Shown here piece after piece: positions 1-10,790 of a DNA stretch of 64,000 bases. This DNA is from Azolla caroliniana (lineage: Eukaryota > Polypodiophyta): assembly GCA_043228905.1 (NCBI GenBank), contig JBHGNT010000001.1, positions 20,460,001 to 20,524,000 of the forward strand, written 5' to 3'. Under the pieces are notes generated by a model. It worked only from the letters and a program-made list of their open reading frames with translations, made no database searches and was not told the origin of the DNA. The position numbers were made by a program, and so were the translations under genes. The first letter of the stretch is position 1; each line of letters starts with the position of its first letter.

Positions 1-1155
1 TCGGATGCTAACCGTGTAGCCTTCATCATCTAGCCGACCGGCTGATATCAGGTTCAAACGAACCTCCGGAACGTGTCTGACATCCTTCAACAACAACTTG
101 CATCCGGTTGGCGTTGTCAACCACACGTCTCCTATGCCGACAATTCGGCATGTACCTTCATTCCCCATCCGGACATAGCCGTGATCACCGGCTGAGTAGG
201 ATGAGAAGCATTTCCGGTCCAGGGTAAGGTGGAACGACGCTCCGGAGTCGACCACCCAGGTCGTCTCGTCGCCGGCAAGGTTTAGCTCACTCTCCTCAGT
301 GATGAGCATCAACTCTTCTTCACTTGCCGCGATTGCCATTGTTCCCTTCCGGTCCAGCCCCCTCCAGTCTTTACCGTTCCGGTCCGGTGTCTGCTTCGAA
401 TAGGTACCGTCGGTTTCCTTGTCTTTTCGGAAATGCCGACAGTTCTTCTGGAAGTGTCCCGGCTTGCCACAATAGAAGCAAGTAGGCCTCCCCCTTGACT
501 TTGACCGTGTCCCCAACTTCTCCCAGGTTCTGGGGGCTACGGTCCCTTTGTCTTCCGCGTTCCGATTCGGTAAGGAGCGCTTTGGAGTCGGAGCTCGTAT
601 CCTTATCTTTCCGACGCGCCTCCTCATCTAGCAAGCTCGACTTTACTCTTGCTAGGGTAACTGTTTCTCTTCCGGCCCGGCGTTGCCCAAAGTGACAACC
701 AACGTCTCCCAGCTATCCGGGAGGGAACCAAGCAGGAGTAGCGCTAGTACCTCGTCGGCGAGAAGTACTTCCAATGATGTTGCTTGGTGTATCAGCCCCT
801 AGAAGGCATTCATGTGCTCTGCCATGCTGGAGCTATCTTGGTACCGGAGTCTTACTAGCGTTCGGAATAACGAAACCTGGTTAACAACATTTTTGTTCTG
901 AAACATAATGTCGATCTTCTCCCAGAGCTCATGAGCCTTGCTCTCTTCATTGAAGTTGTTCTATAGGCTCATGTCGATGAAGCACCGCATGTGCATCACC
1001 TCCCATATCGTGGTGTCGATTTTGTCCGATCTCTTGTCCCCGAACTAAACCGGCAACCAAAGATCTTTAACCACGAGCATGTCCCTCATCTTCGACTTCC
1101 ACACTGAATAGTTGGAGCCGGTGAGCTTGAACATGCCGCCCAACGATTCGTCCAT
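1..1155 (-). pseudogene. copia gag-protease fragment (A1), broken
   Basis: Gag packages element RNA, and the aspartic protease would process the polyprotein. The start is placed at 1155, where MDESLGGMFKLTGSNYSVW can be read directly downstream of the primer binding site. A CCHC zinc knuckle follows near 450-490. The protease motif WVVDSGASFHLT lies near 230-260 and is intact. The frame is broken at several points, for example in the gag region near 520-700 and 960-1060, where bases are missing relative to other copies. The protein is cut by the window edge in the region before the integrase zinc finger. It is non-functional. Confidence 0.85.
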
Positions 1156-1184
1156 CTTCTGTGTCGTTTCGCTCTGATACCACT

Positions 1185-1720
1185 TGACAGGAACTACACG
1201 CTCCTATGAACAACGCTCGGCCACAACCGAGCCTAAAATCAAACACAAAACGGATAATGAACGCATGACACAAAGGAGAGAAGAGTACACAGGATGTTTA
1301 ACGTGGAAAACACTGAGAGGGAAAAACCACAGGAGTTGACAGACTCCAAACTATCACTATATCACAATGATTACAATCAGTGAGCTCACGGAGGCAACGA
1401 CTTCGTGCTCACGATCTTCGCCACAGGCGGTGGTTACAATAGAGGCAACGACCTCTTCCTCTCTCTCTCTCTCTCTGTACACTGTTACGGGCTCACTAAT
1501 CTAGCGCCAACAAGATTGAAAACAACACTCTATGTCTGCCCTAAGTCATATTTATACTAATATGACTTTTCGGCTATTTACAAATATAGCCCTGATGGAC
1601 TCCTCAGAAAACATATTTACGAATATGTCCCTCCATCCGGTGAGCACTCCTCACCGGGCCTGCATCATCCGGCGCTTGCCGGGTACTCGTCATCCGGTTT
1701 TCACCGGGTCTTCCGTAGCC
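1185..1720 (-). repeat. truncated 5' LTR of copia A1
   Basis: The right-hand (5') LTR of the minus-strand element ends TGTCA next to the primer binding site at 1171-1182. It carries the CT/GA microsatellite near 1460-1480, the TATA-bearing palindrome near 1550-1575, and one or two U3 minisatellite units. About 100-200 bases of U3, including the TGTT end, are missing. Confidence 0.85.
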
Positions 1721-1724
1721 TCAT

Positions 1725-2340
1725 ACTTCTAATAACAATAGAACTCGATGTAGGGTTTTCATGGGCACTTACTTGGTATACTTGATGCCTAGGTTTATGT
1801 GGACAATTTATAGCTATATGTCCTAGACCGCCACAATATAGGCAGAGGCGATGCGCTCGACGTCAATGCTTCTTAGCATCTAATAACGGCCCACGAGGTT
1901 GTGTTGACTCTATTTCCATCGGAGTTGGGTCATCCCTTGTAATGGGTCTAGAAACTTGTGGAGGCGTTGCGACTACGGAAGCATAAGTCTACTCAGGTTG
2001 GCGGCGTAACATTTGTTGGCGCTCAGAACGTCGCTCAAATAGGTGATTATCACATCGCACGGCTTGACTAATAGCTTCTATAAGCGACTTCGGATCTTTA
2101 GGGAAAGTAAGAAGAAGATCTTTGACATCATTTCTCAAACCTTAACGGAATTGATCCATTAAGGCCGCCTCATCCCAAGGGATATCGCATGCCAAGAGAT
2201 GGAAATCGGTTGCATAAGCGGACGCGGGACGATCTCCTTGTCGGAGCCTTCGAATCTTGTTTATCGTTGTCCCAGTGTTGTTGGTGTCTCCGAAACTAGC
2301 TTGAAACACTTTAACAAATGCCTCAAAATCCTCCAACAAT
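1725..2340 (-). pseudogene. Ty3/gypsy gag fragment
   Basis: On the minus strand a retrotransposon gag can be read from about 2340 down to 1740. It contains LEDFEAFVKVFQASFGDTNN, then INKIRRLRQGDRPASAYATD and LACDIPWDEAALMDQFR, then after a stop a stretch like GLRNDVKDLLL. A CCHC knuckle CLYCGGLGHIAINC lies near 1800-1850. This wording is typical of the gag of chromovirus and Sushi-type gypsy elements and differs from the gags of E and F in this window. No LTR, protease or pol remains. The fragment is sandwiched between two family A copies that point away from each other. The gypsy assignment is firm; the chromovirus-like placement is inference. Confidence 0.75.
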
Positions 2341-3486
2341 GGCTCACTGGCTCCAACTACTCAGTGTGGAAGTCGAAGATGAGCGACATGCTCAAAGACC
2401 GGACAAGATCGATGCCACGATATGGGAGGTGATGCACATGAAGACAACGACGTACATACAGTGCTTCATCGACATGAGCCTGTACAACAACTTCAATGAA
2501 GAGAGCAAGGTTCATGAGCTCTAGGAGAAGATCAGCATTATGTTTCAAAACAAAAATGTTGTTAATTGGGTTTCGATATTCCGGAAGCTAGTAAGACTCT
2601 GATACCAAGATGGCTCTAGTATGGCGGAGCACATGAATGCCTTCCAGGGGCTGATACACCAGGCAACATCGTTGGAAGTACCTCTCACCGATGAGGTACT
2701 AGCATTACTCCTACCGAGTTCCCTCCCGGATAGTTGGGAGACGTTAGTTGTCACTTTGGGCAACGCCGGGCCGGAAGTAAAACAGCTATCCCTAGGAAGA
2801 GTCAAGTCGAGCTTACTAGATGAGGAGGTGCATCGGAAAGACAAGGATACGAGCTCCAACTCCAAAGCGCTCCTTACCGAATCGGAACACAGAAGACAAA
2901 GGAACCGGAGTCCCCAGAACCGGGAAAAGTCGGGGACACGGTCAAAGTCAAGGGGAAGGCCCACTTGCTTCTATTGTGGGAAGCCGGGGCACTTCCAGAA
3001 GAACTATCGGCATTTCCAGAAAGACAAGGAAACCGACAGCACCGATTCGAAGCGGTCACCGAACCGGAACGGCAAAGACCGGAGAGGGAAGGAATGACGA
3101 CGATCGCGGAAAGTGAAGAAGAGTTGATGCTCATCACCGAGGAGACTGAGTTGAACCTTGCCAGTGACGAGACAACGTGGGTTGTCGATTCCGGAGCGTC
3201 GTTCCACCTTACCCCGGATCAGAAATGCTTCTCATCCTACACAACCGGTGAGCATGGCTGTGTATGGATGGGGAATGAAGGGACATGTCGAATTATCGAC
3301 ATAGGAGATGTGTTGTTGACAACATCAACCAAATGCAAGTTTCTGCTGAAGGATGTCCGACACGTTCCGGAGGTTCGACTGAACCTGATATCAGGTGGTC
3401 GGCTAGATGATGAAGGCTACACGGGTAGCCTCCAGAATGGTGTCATGAAGTTCTACAAAGGGAGCCTAATAGTGGCTCAGGCCCAG
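2341..3486 (+). pseudogene. copia family A gag-protease fragment (A2)
   Basis: The plus-strand gag begins at the SNYSVWKSKM segment, without its first dozen codons, LTR or primer site. A deletion of about 45 bases removes the VVKDLWLPVRFGD stretch seen in the other copies. It has the zinc knuckle CFYCGKPGHFQKNY, with the last Cys changed to Tyr, and the protease motif WVVDSGASFHLT. The reading frame shifts once near 2960-3100. It ends at 3486, where the LTR of copia B1 begins. The segment at 12984 continues the same family A pol in the same orientation, so A2 and that segment are probably one element split by B1. Confidence 0.85.
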
Positions 3487-3886
3487 TGAAAAAGATTATG
3501 TGCGGAAGTAATAGAAAACCAAACAAAAAAATTATTTAGGTTTAATGGAGAGCTTGAATATACAAGTACGCGGGAGAGACAGAGAGAGAGAGCACACAGA
3601 AACTCAATTCAAAATAATACTCAACCTATACATACACCGTGCTCAGTGAGCACCTTTTATACAAGATCTGACAATAGGGCAGACACAAGTACTGACAGTA
3701 CTTGAATGCTGATAAATGAGCCTGCTACACTAACTCCCAAAATTATTCCTTACGAGGAATACCATACTAACGGCCTTCCGGTTTACACACCGATACGGCC
3801 ACGTTATGCGTACTATTGTACGCACCCAGTCTACACACTGGGTTACGCATCGTATTACGCATGAATGTTGAGCTTGTCTCTCAACA
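3487..3886 (-). repeat. 3' LTR of copia B1
   Basis: A 400-base LTR running, on the minus strand, from TGTTGAGAGACAAG to CATAATCTTTTTCA. A polypurine tract (minus-strand AGCTTGAGGGGGAG) lies at 3887-3900, directly before it. It matches the LTRs at 12640, 49611, 54857 and 62989. The minus-strand TATA box TATAAAAG lies near 3655. At least five perfect inverted repeats are seen: 3824-3843 (ACCCAGT/ACTGGGT), 3745-3760 (ATTCC/GGAAT), one CAAGTACTG/CAGTACTTG near 3685, one GTGCTCA/TGAGCAC near 3640, and the terminal TGTTGAG/CTCAACA at 3866-3886. Confidence 0.92.
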
Positions 3887-4075
3887 CTCCCCCTCAAGCT
3901 CAACTTGAGGTTCCACTTGCTCCGTCAGATCTACGCTCCGGTTCCTTCTGGCTTCACGCCTTGCTCACGCTCCTCGACCCGTTCGATCCCGCACGCCTCG
4001 ACCCTTACGGTTGGCTTGTTTGCTTACATGACCCTTCTCAGCTTCCTTGTTGTTGCGGTGTTGGCGCCTCTTTTG

Positions 4076-5956
4076 CTACCTTGTCTTCCGCTTGGCCCTT
4101 GGTTGATTTAGCGTATCCGAATCAAACATCCGAACCGACTCAGCTTCCTCCGATTGGTTTTCACTCTCGTCCGAGTTGGCGGTCTCCAACTTGTCTTCGG
4201 TCTTCTCTCCCTTGATGGCTTTGTCTCCCCCATGCTTGGTTGGCTTCGGCTCTTTCTTTCGATGTCTCCCCTTATGTCCGCTTTTGAACTCTTCCGCGGA
4301 TCCACCCTCGGCTTCTTCAGCCGATCCGAAATCGAATTCGTCATCCAACTTGGCGTCACGGTCTTTTCTGCTCCTTTCCGGCTCCCTTCCATGGTCATCA
4401 TGGACGTCTCTCCCCCTCAAGTTTGGCACGTTGACGTGACACAACGCAAGTGCACCCGAGAATGGCCGCAACTTGTTTAGACCAAGAGGCTTGGTAAAGA
4501 TGTCAGTGTTCTGCCGATCCTTTGCCGCTTCTGCATAGCTCTCCGGCTCACGCACTTCCACTACACGGGTCATGTACGCATAGTGATGCACCATGTACTC
4601 ATTGTATCCGAACTGCACAACAAGGTTCTTCTGGCGGGTAGATCGGCGCAATTGCTCATTAGCCGATGTTGAGGCTATCTTAGCCGACGCGGACTTCGCT
4701 CTCGAAGACCCGTCATCACTTCCCTCGGAGTCGGACTCGCGTCAATTCAACTCGTTCTTATCCAAGCAGTAATCCGACACCTTCTTATTCCCTTTTTCCT
4801 TACGCGTAAGCCGTCTCCTCAGCTTCCTACGTGGGGAATGCACAGCCAAGTCTCCACTACTCGCCGGCTCTTCATCGGACTAGTTGAACTGACTTAGCCG
4901 TCCATCCGGTCCACTTAACCGAAACGAAATCGGACTCTCTTTGCGGGTCCCGATTTCAGGCTCATGTGGAGTCATCTCGGCCTCGTTGAACTCATTGTCA
5001 GAACACGGATTAGAGGTGAGGTCTGGAGTCGGTGGCAAGTACAAAGACGCGGACTCGTCAAACACAACGTCGCGGCTCACGTGCGCTTGTTTGGTGCGAG
5101 GGTTATAACAGTTCAGTGCCGGCCCCCATACATCAGAATGTATCAAGTCGAGCTTGTTCCGGCTCCGGTTATGCTTGTTAGGGAAAGGAAGTCGGTGTTG
5201 CTTCCCTAGCTGACAGGCTTCACAAATTCGTGCCTTCCGGCCACTAAATTTGGGCAATCCGGACACCACCTGTTTCGATTGCAGGTCTTGAAGCCGTTGA
5301 TAGTTGACGTGGCCTATCCGCTTGTGCCATAAGTCGATATCTGACTCGGCTTTTTGTCCTTTCGCGAACATTGCGGTTCCACCATCACTACAGTCAAGGA
5401 TAAACATCCTCTCGTCTCTACGCCCTTGCGCAATAACTCGGCCTTCTTCCTCAATGAAGCACCCAAGGTGCATGAATCAAACTTGCATCCCCTAGTCGAC
5501 GATCTACCCGACCGACACCATATTCTTCGTGATTGTTGGGACGTGTAACACGTTCATAAGTTTCCCTTTCTGCCCGACATGGCTCAAGGGAACTTCACCG
5601 ACATTCGCGATCGGATGCGGAGTGTCATCTCTAGTTGCGACTACTCTCTGTTGCATCGGTTTTTCCAGGTACGAGAACCACTCCTTGTGGCACGTCATGT
5701 GGTTTGACGCGCTGGAGTCGACGCACCACACCTTGTCCGACTTTGGGGTGATCTTCTTCATCGAGTTTGCTTCGTGTCTCGGCACGAAGTCTGATCATTT
5801 TCCGGCTTTTTCGGATCCTTCATTGTAGTGCGATCGCTGCTGATTTCCTTTGTTGGTCTGTCCGGAACCTGATCCAGGTCCGGTCCTCTCCAAATCGGTG
5901 TTCTTCGTCCAACACTTGCTCTCCTTGTGTCCTTTCTTGCCAGAGTACCAGCATTC
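4076..5956 (-). pseudogene. copia B1 pol remnant: protease, integrase ends, RNase H end and tail
   Basis: Reading leftward from 5956: a zinc-knuckle remnant; a protease with VDSSASNHMT, where the usual DSGA is DSSA; then DLWHKRIGHVN and CEACQLGKQHRLPFPN of the integrase zinc finger. A deletion joins HSDVWGPA to CYNPRTKQAHVS, removing the integrase catalytic core. A second deletion joins YAEAAKD to RQNTDIFTKPLG, removing reverse transcriptase and nearly all RNase H. Both joins keep the frame and show two to four bases of microhomology. A charged tail of about 140 residues follows LRGRD. The product could act only in trans, if at all. Confidence 0.85.
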
Positions 5957-6703
5957 TGTTGGGAGACAGGTCCTTCCGGATGGGAAGCGAGAAGAACAGT
6001 GCCGACAAACAAACTCGGCCGAGGCCGAAACGGTATGAGGAGTACCCAGCTATGGAGAGCCAGATGATACAAGCCCCGGTGTGAACCGGATGAGGAGTAC
6101 CCGGCTACGGAGAGCCGGATGATACAGGCCCGGTGTGGACCGGATGAGGAGTACCCGGCTACGGAGAGCCAAATGATACAGACTCGGTGTGAACCGGATG
6201 AGTAGTACCTGGCTACGGAGAGCCGGATGGTGCAGAACCGGTGAGAACCGGAGGAAGAGACATATTCGTAAATATGTTTCTGAGAGCCCATCGAGGCTAT
6301 ATTTGTAAATAGCCGAAAAGTCATATTAGTATAAATATGACTTAGGGCAAACCTTTTAGTTGTTGTTGTCATTTTCTGTTTTGCACGAAATCAGAGTGCG
6401 TAACTGTATAGAGAGAGAGAGAGAGAGAGAGGTCGTTGCCTCTGTTGTAACCGCCGCATGTGGCGAAGATCTGTGAGCACGAGGTCGGTGCCTCAGTAAA
6501 CTCACTGTTGTATATTCCTACATAGTGACAGTTTGTAGCCTGTGGGCTGCCGTGGTTTTTCCCCTAGTTTGGGGCTTTCCACGTAAACCTCCTGTGTATT
6601 CTCTCCTTCTTTGTGTCGTGCATTTGTTTCCCGTTTTCTGCGTATGAAAAGAAGCTCGGTTGTGGGCGAGCGTTGGACATAAGGAGCGTTTGAGTTCCCG
6701 TCA
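5957..6703 (+). repeat. 5' LTR of copia A3
   Basis: A 747-base LTR from TGTTGGGAGACAGG to TTCCCGTCA. U3 holds four copies of a roughly 54-base minisatellite (about 6030-6250). Three inverted repeats follow, the last including the TATA box TATAAATA at 6330-6337. A GA microsatellite at about 6410-6432 and a GT-rich R/U5 come next. An insertion of about 50 bases after TCCGGATGGG is absent from the 3' LTR. Confidence 0.93.
6260..6343 (+). promoter_or_regulatory. copia A core promoter with three tandem palindromes
   Basis: Three perfect inverted repeats sit in series. ACATATT/AATATGT is at 6260-6277, GGCTAT/ATAGCC at 6295-6314 and AAGTCATAT/ATATGACTT at 6318-6343. The last holds the likely TATA box TATAAATA (6330-6337) across its loop and right arm. 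The same trio is present at 11320-11403 and, with small changes, in the LTRs of A1, A4 and A5. TATA function is inferred from position in the LTR. Confidence 0.7.
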
Positions 6704-6733
6704 AGTGGTATCAGAGCGAAATCGACACAAAAA

Positions 6734-9700
6734 ATGGACGAATCATTTGGTGGCATGTTCAAGATCACCGGCTCCAACTATTCAGTATGGAAGTCGAAGA
6801 TGAGGGACATGCTCGTTGTTAAAGACCTCTGGCTGCCGGTTCAGTTCGGGGACAAGAGACTGGACAAAATCGACGCCGCGATACGGGAGGTGATGCACAT
6901 GAAGACAACGACGTACATACGGTGCTTCATCGACATGAGCCTGTACAACAACTTCAATGAAGAGAGCAAGGCTCATGAGCTCTGGGAGAAGATCGACATA
7001 ATGTTCCAAAACAAAAATGTTGTTAATCAGGTTTCGGTATTCCGGAAGCTAGTAAGACTCCGGTACCAAGATGGCTCCAGCATGGCAGAGCACATGAATG
7101 CCTTCCAGGGGCTGATCCACCAGGCAACTTCATTGGAAGTACCTCTTGCCGATTAGGTACTAGCGCTTCTCCTGCTCGGTTCCCTCCCGGATAGCTGGGA
7201 GACGTTGGTTGTCACTTTGGGCAACGCTGGGCCGGAAGGAAAACGGTTATCCCTAGCAAGAGTAAAGTCGAGCTTGCTAGATGAGGAGGCGCGTCGGAAA
7301 GACAAAGATACGAGCTCCAACTCCAAAGCGCTCCTTACCGAATCGGAACGCGGAGGACATAGAAACCATAGTCCCCAGAACCAGGAGAAGTCGGGGTAAC
7401 GGTCAAAGTCAAGGGGGAGGCCTACTTGGTTCTATTGCGGCAAGCCGGGACACTTCCAAAAGAACTGTCGGCATTTCTGTAAAGACAAAGAAACCGACGG
7501 TACCGATTCGAAGCAAACCCCGGACCGGAACGGTAAAGACCGGAAGGGGACGGACCGGAAGGGAACGACAACAATCGCAGCAAGTGAAGAAGAGTTGATG
7601 CTCATCACCGAGGCGAGTGAGATAAACCTTGCCGGCGACGAGATGACCTGGGTGGTAGACTCTGGAGCGTCGTTCCGCCTTACCCCGGACCGGAAATGCT
7701 TCTCATCCTACTCAGCCAGTGACCACGGTTGTGTCCGGATGGGGAATGAAGGTACATGCCGAATTATCGGCATAGGAGATGTGTGGCTGACAACACCAAC
7801 CGGATGCAAATTGCTGCTGAAGGATGTTCGACATGTTCCGGAGGTTCGACTGAACCTGATATCAGCCGGTCGGCTAGATGATGAAGGCTACACGGGTAGC
7901 ATCCGGAACAGTGTCGTGAAGTTCAGCAAAGGGAGCCTGATTGTGGCTCGGGCCCGGAAGGTCAACACATTGTACCTGATGAATGCCCGGTTATGCCCGG
8001 AAGAAGTGAACGTGGCATCCGACACTGCCGGTGAGCTGTGGCACAAGAGGCTGTGTCACATGAGTGAGAAGGGGATGAAGAGGCTTGCAAACGACAACCT
8101 CATTCCAGTGAAGAACGTGCACTTAGAGAAGTGCACTGATTGTCTGACCGGTAAGCAGAACCGGACCTCTTTCCGACCAAGGCCACCGATGAGACGTAAT
8201 GCACCACTGGAGTTGGTGCATACGGATGTGTGTCAAGTAGACACAAAGTCACATGCCGGAGCGCAGTACTTCGTGATGTTCATAGATGACCACAACCGGA
8301 AGCTGTGGGCCACACCGCTGAAGACGAAGGATCAGGTGTTATCCGTCTTCAAAGAGCTCCACGTGAGAGTGGAAAGAGAAATCGGCCGGAAGCTGAAGGC
8401 GGTTCGAGCAGACAACGGAGGAGAATACCGGGGGCAGTTCGAGGAGTACTGCCGCTCGAAGGGAATCCGGCTCGAATTTATCGTGCCGAAGACGCCGGAA
8501 CTAAATGGACTGGCCGAGAGGATGAACCGGACCATAATGGAGAGGGTCCGGAGTATGCTAGCGCATGCAAAACTACCCAAGAAGTTTTGGGCTGAGGCAC
8601 TGTCGACGGCAACATATGTGATAAACAGATCACCCTCAGTACCCTTGGACGGAGACACGCCATAGAGAGTATGGACCGGTAAGGAAGTGCCCTACCGGCA
8701 TCTGAGGGTGTTCGGGTGTCTCGCGTACGTGCATGTAGCTAAGGACCGGAGAGGAAAGCTAGATCCAAAGACCCGGCCATGCATATTCCTCAGTTACGGT
8801 GACGATGAGTTCGGCTACCGAGTGTGGGACCCGGTCGACAAGAATGTATTCCGGAGTCGAGATATTATCTTCATGGAGGACAAGACGCTCGCCGACTGGG
8901 AGTCGGAGAAGAAGATAATGAACTCCGAGTCGACCGGTAAGGATAGACTCTACGATGAGCAGACCCAACCGGCAAAAGACCGGTTAGCACTCGAGGAACC
9001 AGCCGGTTACGGTGAGGATACCGAACCGGTAGATGAAGAGGTAGAGGAAGCTGAGACCGGAACCGGCCAAGACTCCGAATCGGATTCGGATGAAGAGCAA
9101 ATAGAGGAACCGGTTACCGAAGCCCGAAGACGGAGATATCCTCTCAGAGAGAGAAGGGCCCCCCAGAGATTTCCGAATGCAGAGCATGTTCTGCTGACCG
9201 ATGAGGGGGAGCCGGAAAGCTTCGAAGAAGTGGAGGAAGACACCCACAGCCGAAAATGGTTAAGTGCCATGCAGGATGAGATGGATTCCTTGCATGAGAA
9301 CCATACGTACGAATTGGTGGAGTTGCCGAAAGGAAAGCGGGCACTCCGAAACAAGTGGGTGTACAAGTTGAAACCAGGAGATGCCGGCAACCCCCCGAGA
9401 TACAAAGCCAGGATTGTGGTGAAGGGGTTCTAGTAGAAGAAGGGCGTGGACTTCGACGAGATATTTTCCCCGGTAGTAAAGATGACCTCCATCCGGACGG
9501 TGCTGAGTATAGCAGCAAGCATGGACCTCGAGGTAGAGCAGCTGGACGTGAAGACGACATTCCTTCATGGCGACCTCGAAGAGGAGATCTACATGCAGCA
9601 ACCGGAAGGATTTGTTGAGGAAGGGAAGGAGCACCTGGTATGCTGGTTGAAGAAGAGCCTGTACGGACTGAAGCAGGCTCCCCGACAATGGTACCGGAAG

Positions 9701-10780
9701 TTCGACTCCTTCATGACCGATCAAGGGTACCACAAGACGTAGGCCGATCACTGTGTGTTTGTGAAGAAGTTCGAAGGAGGGGACTTCCTGATACTCCTCC
9801 TATACGTGGATGACATGTTGGTCTTCGGACGAGACCAAGGCAAAATACGGATGCTGAAGAAGGCTCTCAACCGGACCTTCTCAATGAAAGACTTGGGTCC
9901 GGCAAGATAGATGTTGGGGATGCACATCATTCGGGATCGGTCAGTGAAGCAATTATGGCTGTCACAGGAGAAGTATGTGACAAAGGTGCTTCATTGGTTC
10001 AACATGTCAGAAGCGAAACCGGTCGGATCGACACTTCCGGCAAAATGCAAGCTATCCGGCAAGCAAAGCCCAAAGACGAAAGCAGAGAAGGCAGATATGA
10101 TGAAGATCCCATATGCCTCTGCCGTCGGGAGCTTGATGTACGCAATGGTGTGTACCCGACCGGATATAGGATACGCAGTCGGAGTGGTGAGCCGGTTCAT
10201 GAGCAATCCCGACAAGGAGCACTGGGACGCAGTCAAATGGATAGTCCGGTATTTGAAGGGCACTTCAAATATGTGTCTCCGATTCGGCTCCGGAAAACCT
10301 CAACTGGACGGTTTCACCGATTTGGACATGTCGGGTGATGTGGATACCAGCCGGTCTACATCCAGGTATGTAATGACATATGCAGGGGGGGCTGTTTCGT
10401 GGCAGTCAAGGCTGCAGAAGATGGTTGCATTGTCAACCACGGAAGCGGAGTACATGGCGGTTGTGGAAGCCGGCAAGGAAATTTTATGAATGAAGGACTT
10501 CATCGGAGAGCTCGGTATACGGCAAGAGGAATACCGACTCTATTGCGACAGTCAAAGTGCCATCCACCTTGCTAAAAATGCGGCCTACGATTCCCGGACG
10601 AAGCATATCCAGCGGAGGTATCACTAGATCCGGGAAATAGTAGTTGACCAGGAGTTCACGATGACGAAGATCCACACGGCCGAGAACGGGTCAGATATGC
10701 TGACCAAAGTGCTGACACTTGACAAGCTGGATGCATGCCGGAAGAGAATCGGACTGGTAAGACACCCCATGTCGGAGTGA
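6734..10780 (+). pseudogene. copia A3 gag-pol polyprotein with nonsense codons only
   Basis: One frame of about 1,348 codons runs from ATG 6734 to a terminal TGA at 10778 with no frameshift. In order: gag (MDESFGGMFKITGSNYSVW), a zinc knuckle near 7430-7480 whose first Cys is Trp, a protease WVVDSGASF near 7650, the integrase zinc finger (LWHKRLCH, CTDCLTGKQ), the integrase core with D in HTDV, D in RADNGGEY and E in NGLAERMNR, reverse transcriptase with LYVDDML near 9805, and RNase H with STTEAEYMAV near 10435. Premature stops lie at 7154, 7397, 8663, 9431, 9434, 9740, 9908, 10487 and 10625; seven of nine are TAG. The frame opens 30 bases after the 5' LTR. Confidence 0.93.
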
Positions 10781-10790
10781 AGGGGGAGTT

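Larger units (their letters stand above)
1..1720 (-). mobile_element. Ty1/copia family A, copy A1 (5' part)
   Basis: This is a minus-strand copia fragment that runs off the left window edge. Reading leftward it holds a truncated 5' LTR (1720-1185), a primer binding site complementary to the 3' end of initiator tRNA-Met (1182-1171), gag from 1155, the protease, and the start of the GAG-pre-integrase region. Family membership is clear because the DNA matches the plus-strand copies at 2341, 6734 and 29953. The LTR stops abruptly at about 1720 where a gypsy gag fragment begins, so the upstream end was lost by rearrangement. Confidence 0.9.

Noticed and set aside
5758-6372. Minus-strand open frame with repeated SSGSHR-type peptides across the A3 5' LTR (also 11003-11434)
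   Set aside because: It is the antisense reading of the U3 minisatellite. The repeat period is a multiple of three, which keeps the frame open without selection.
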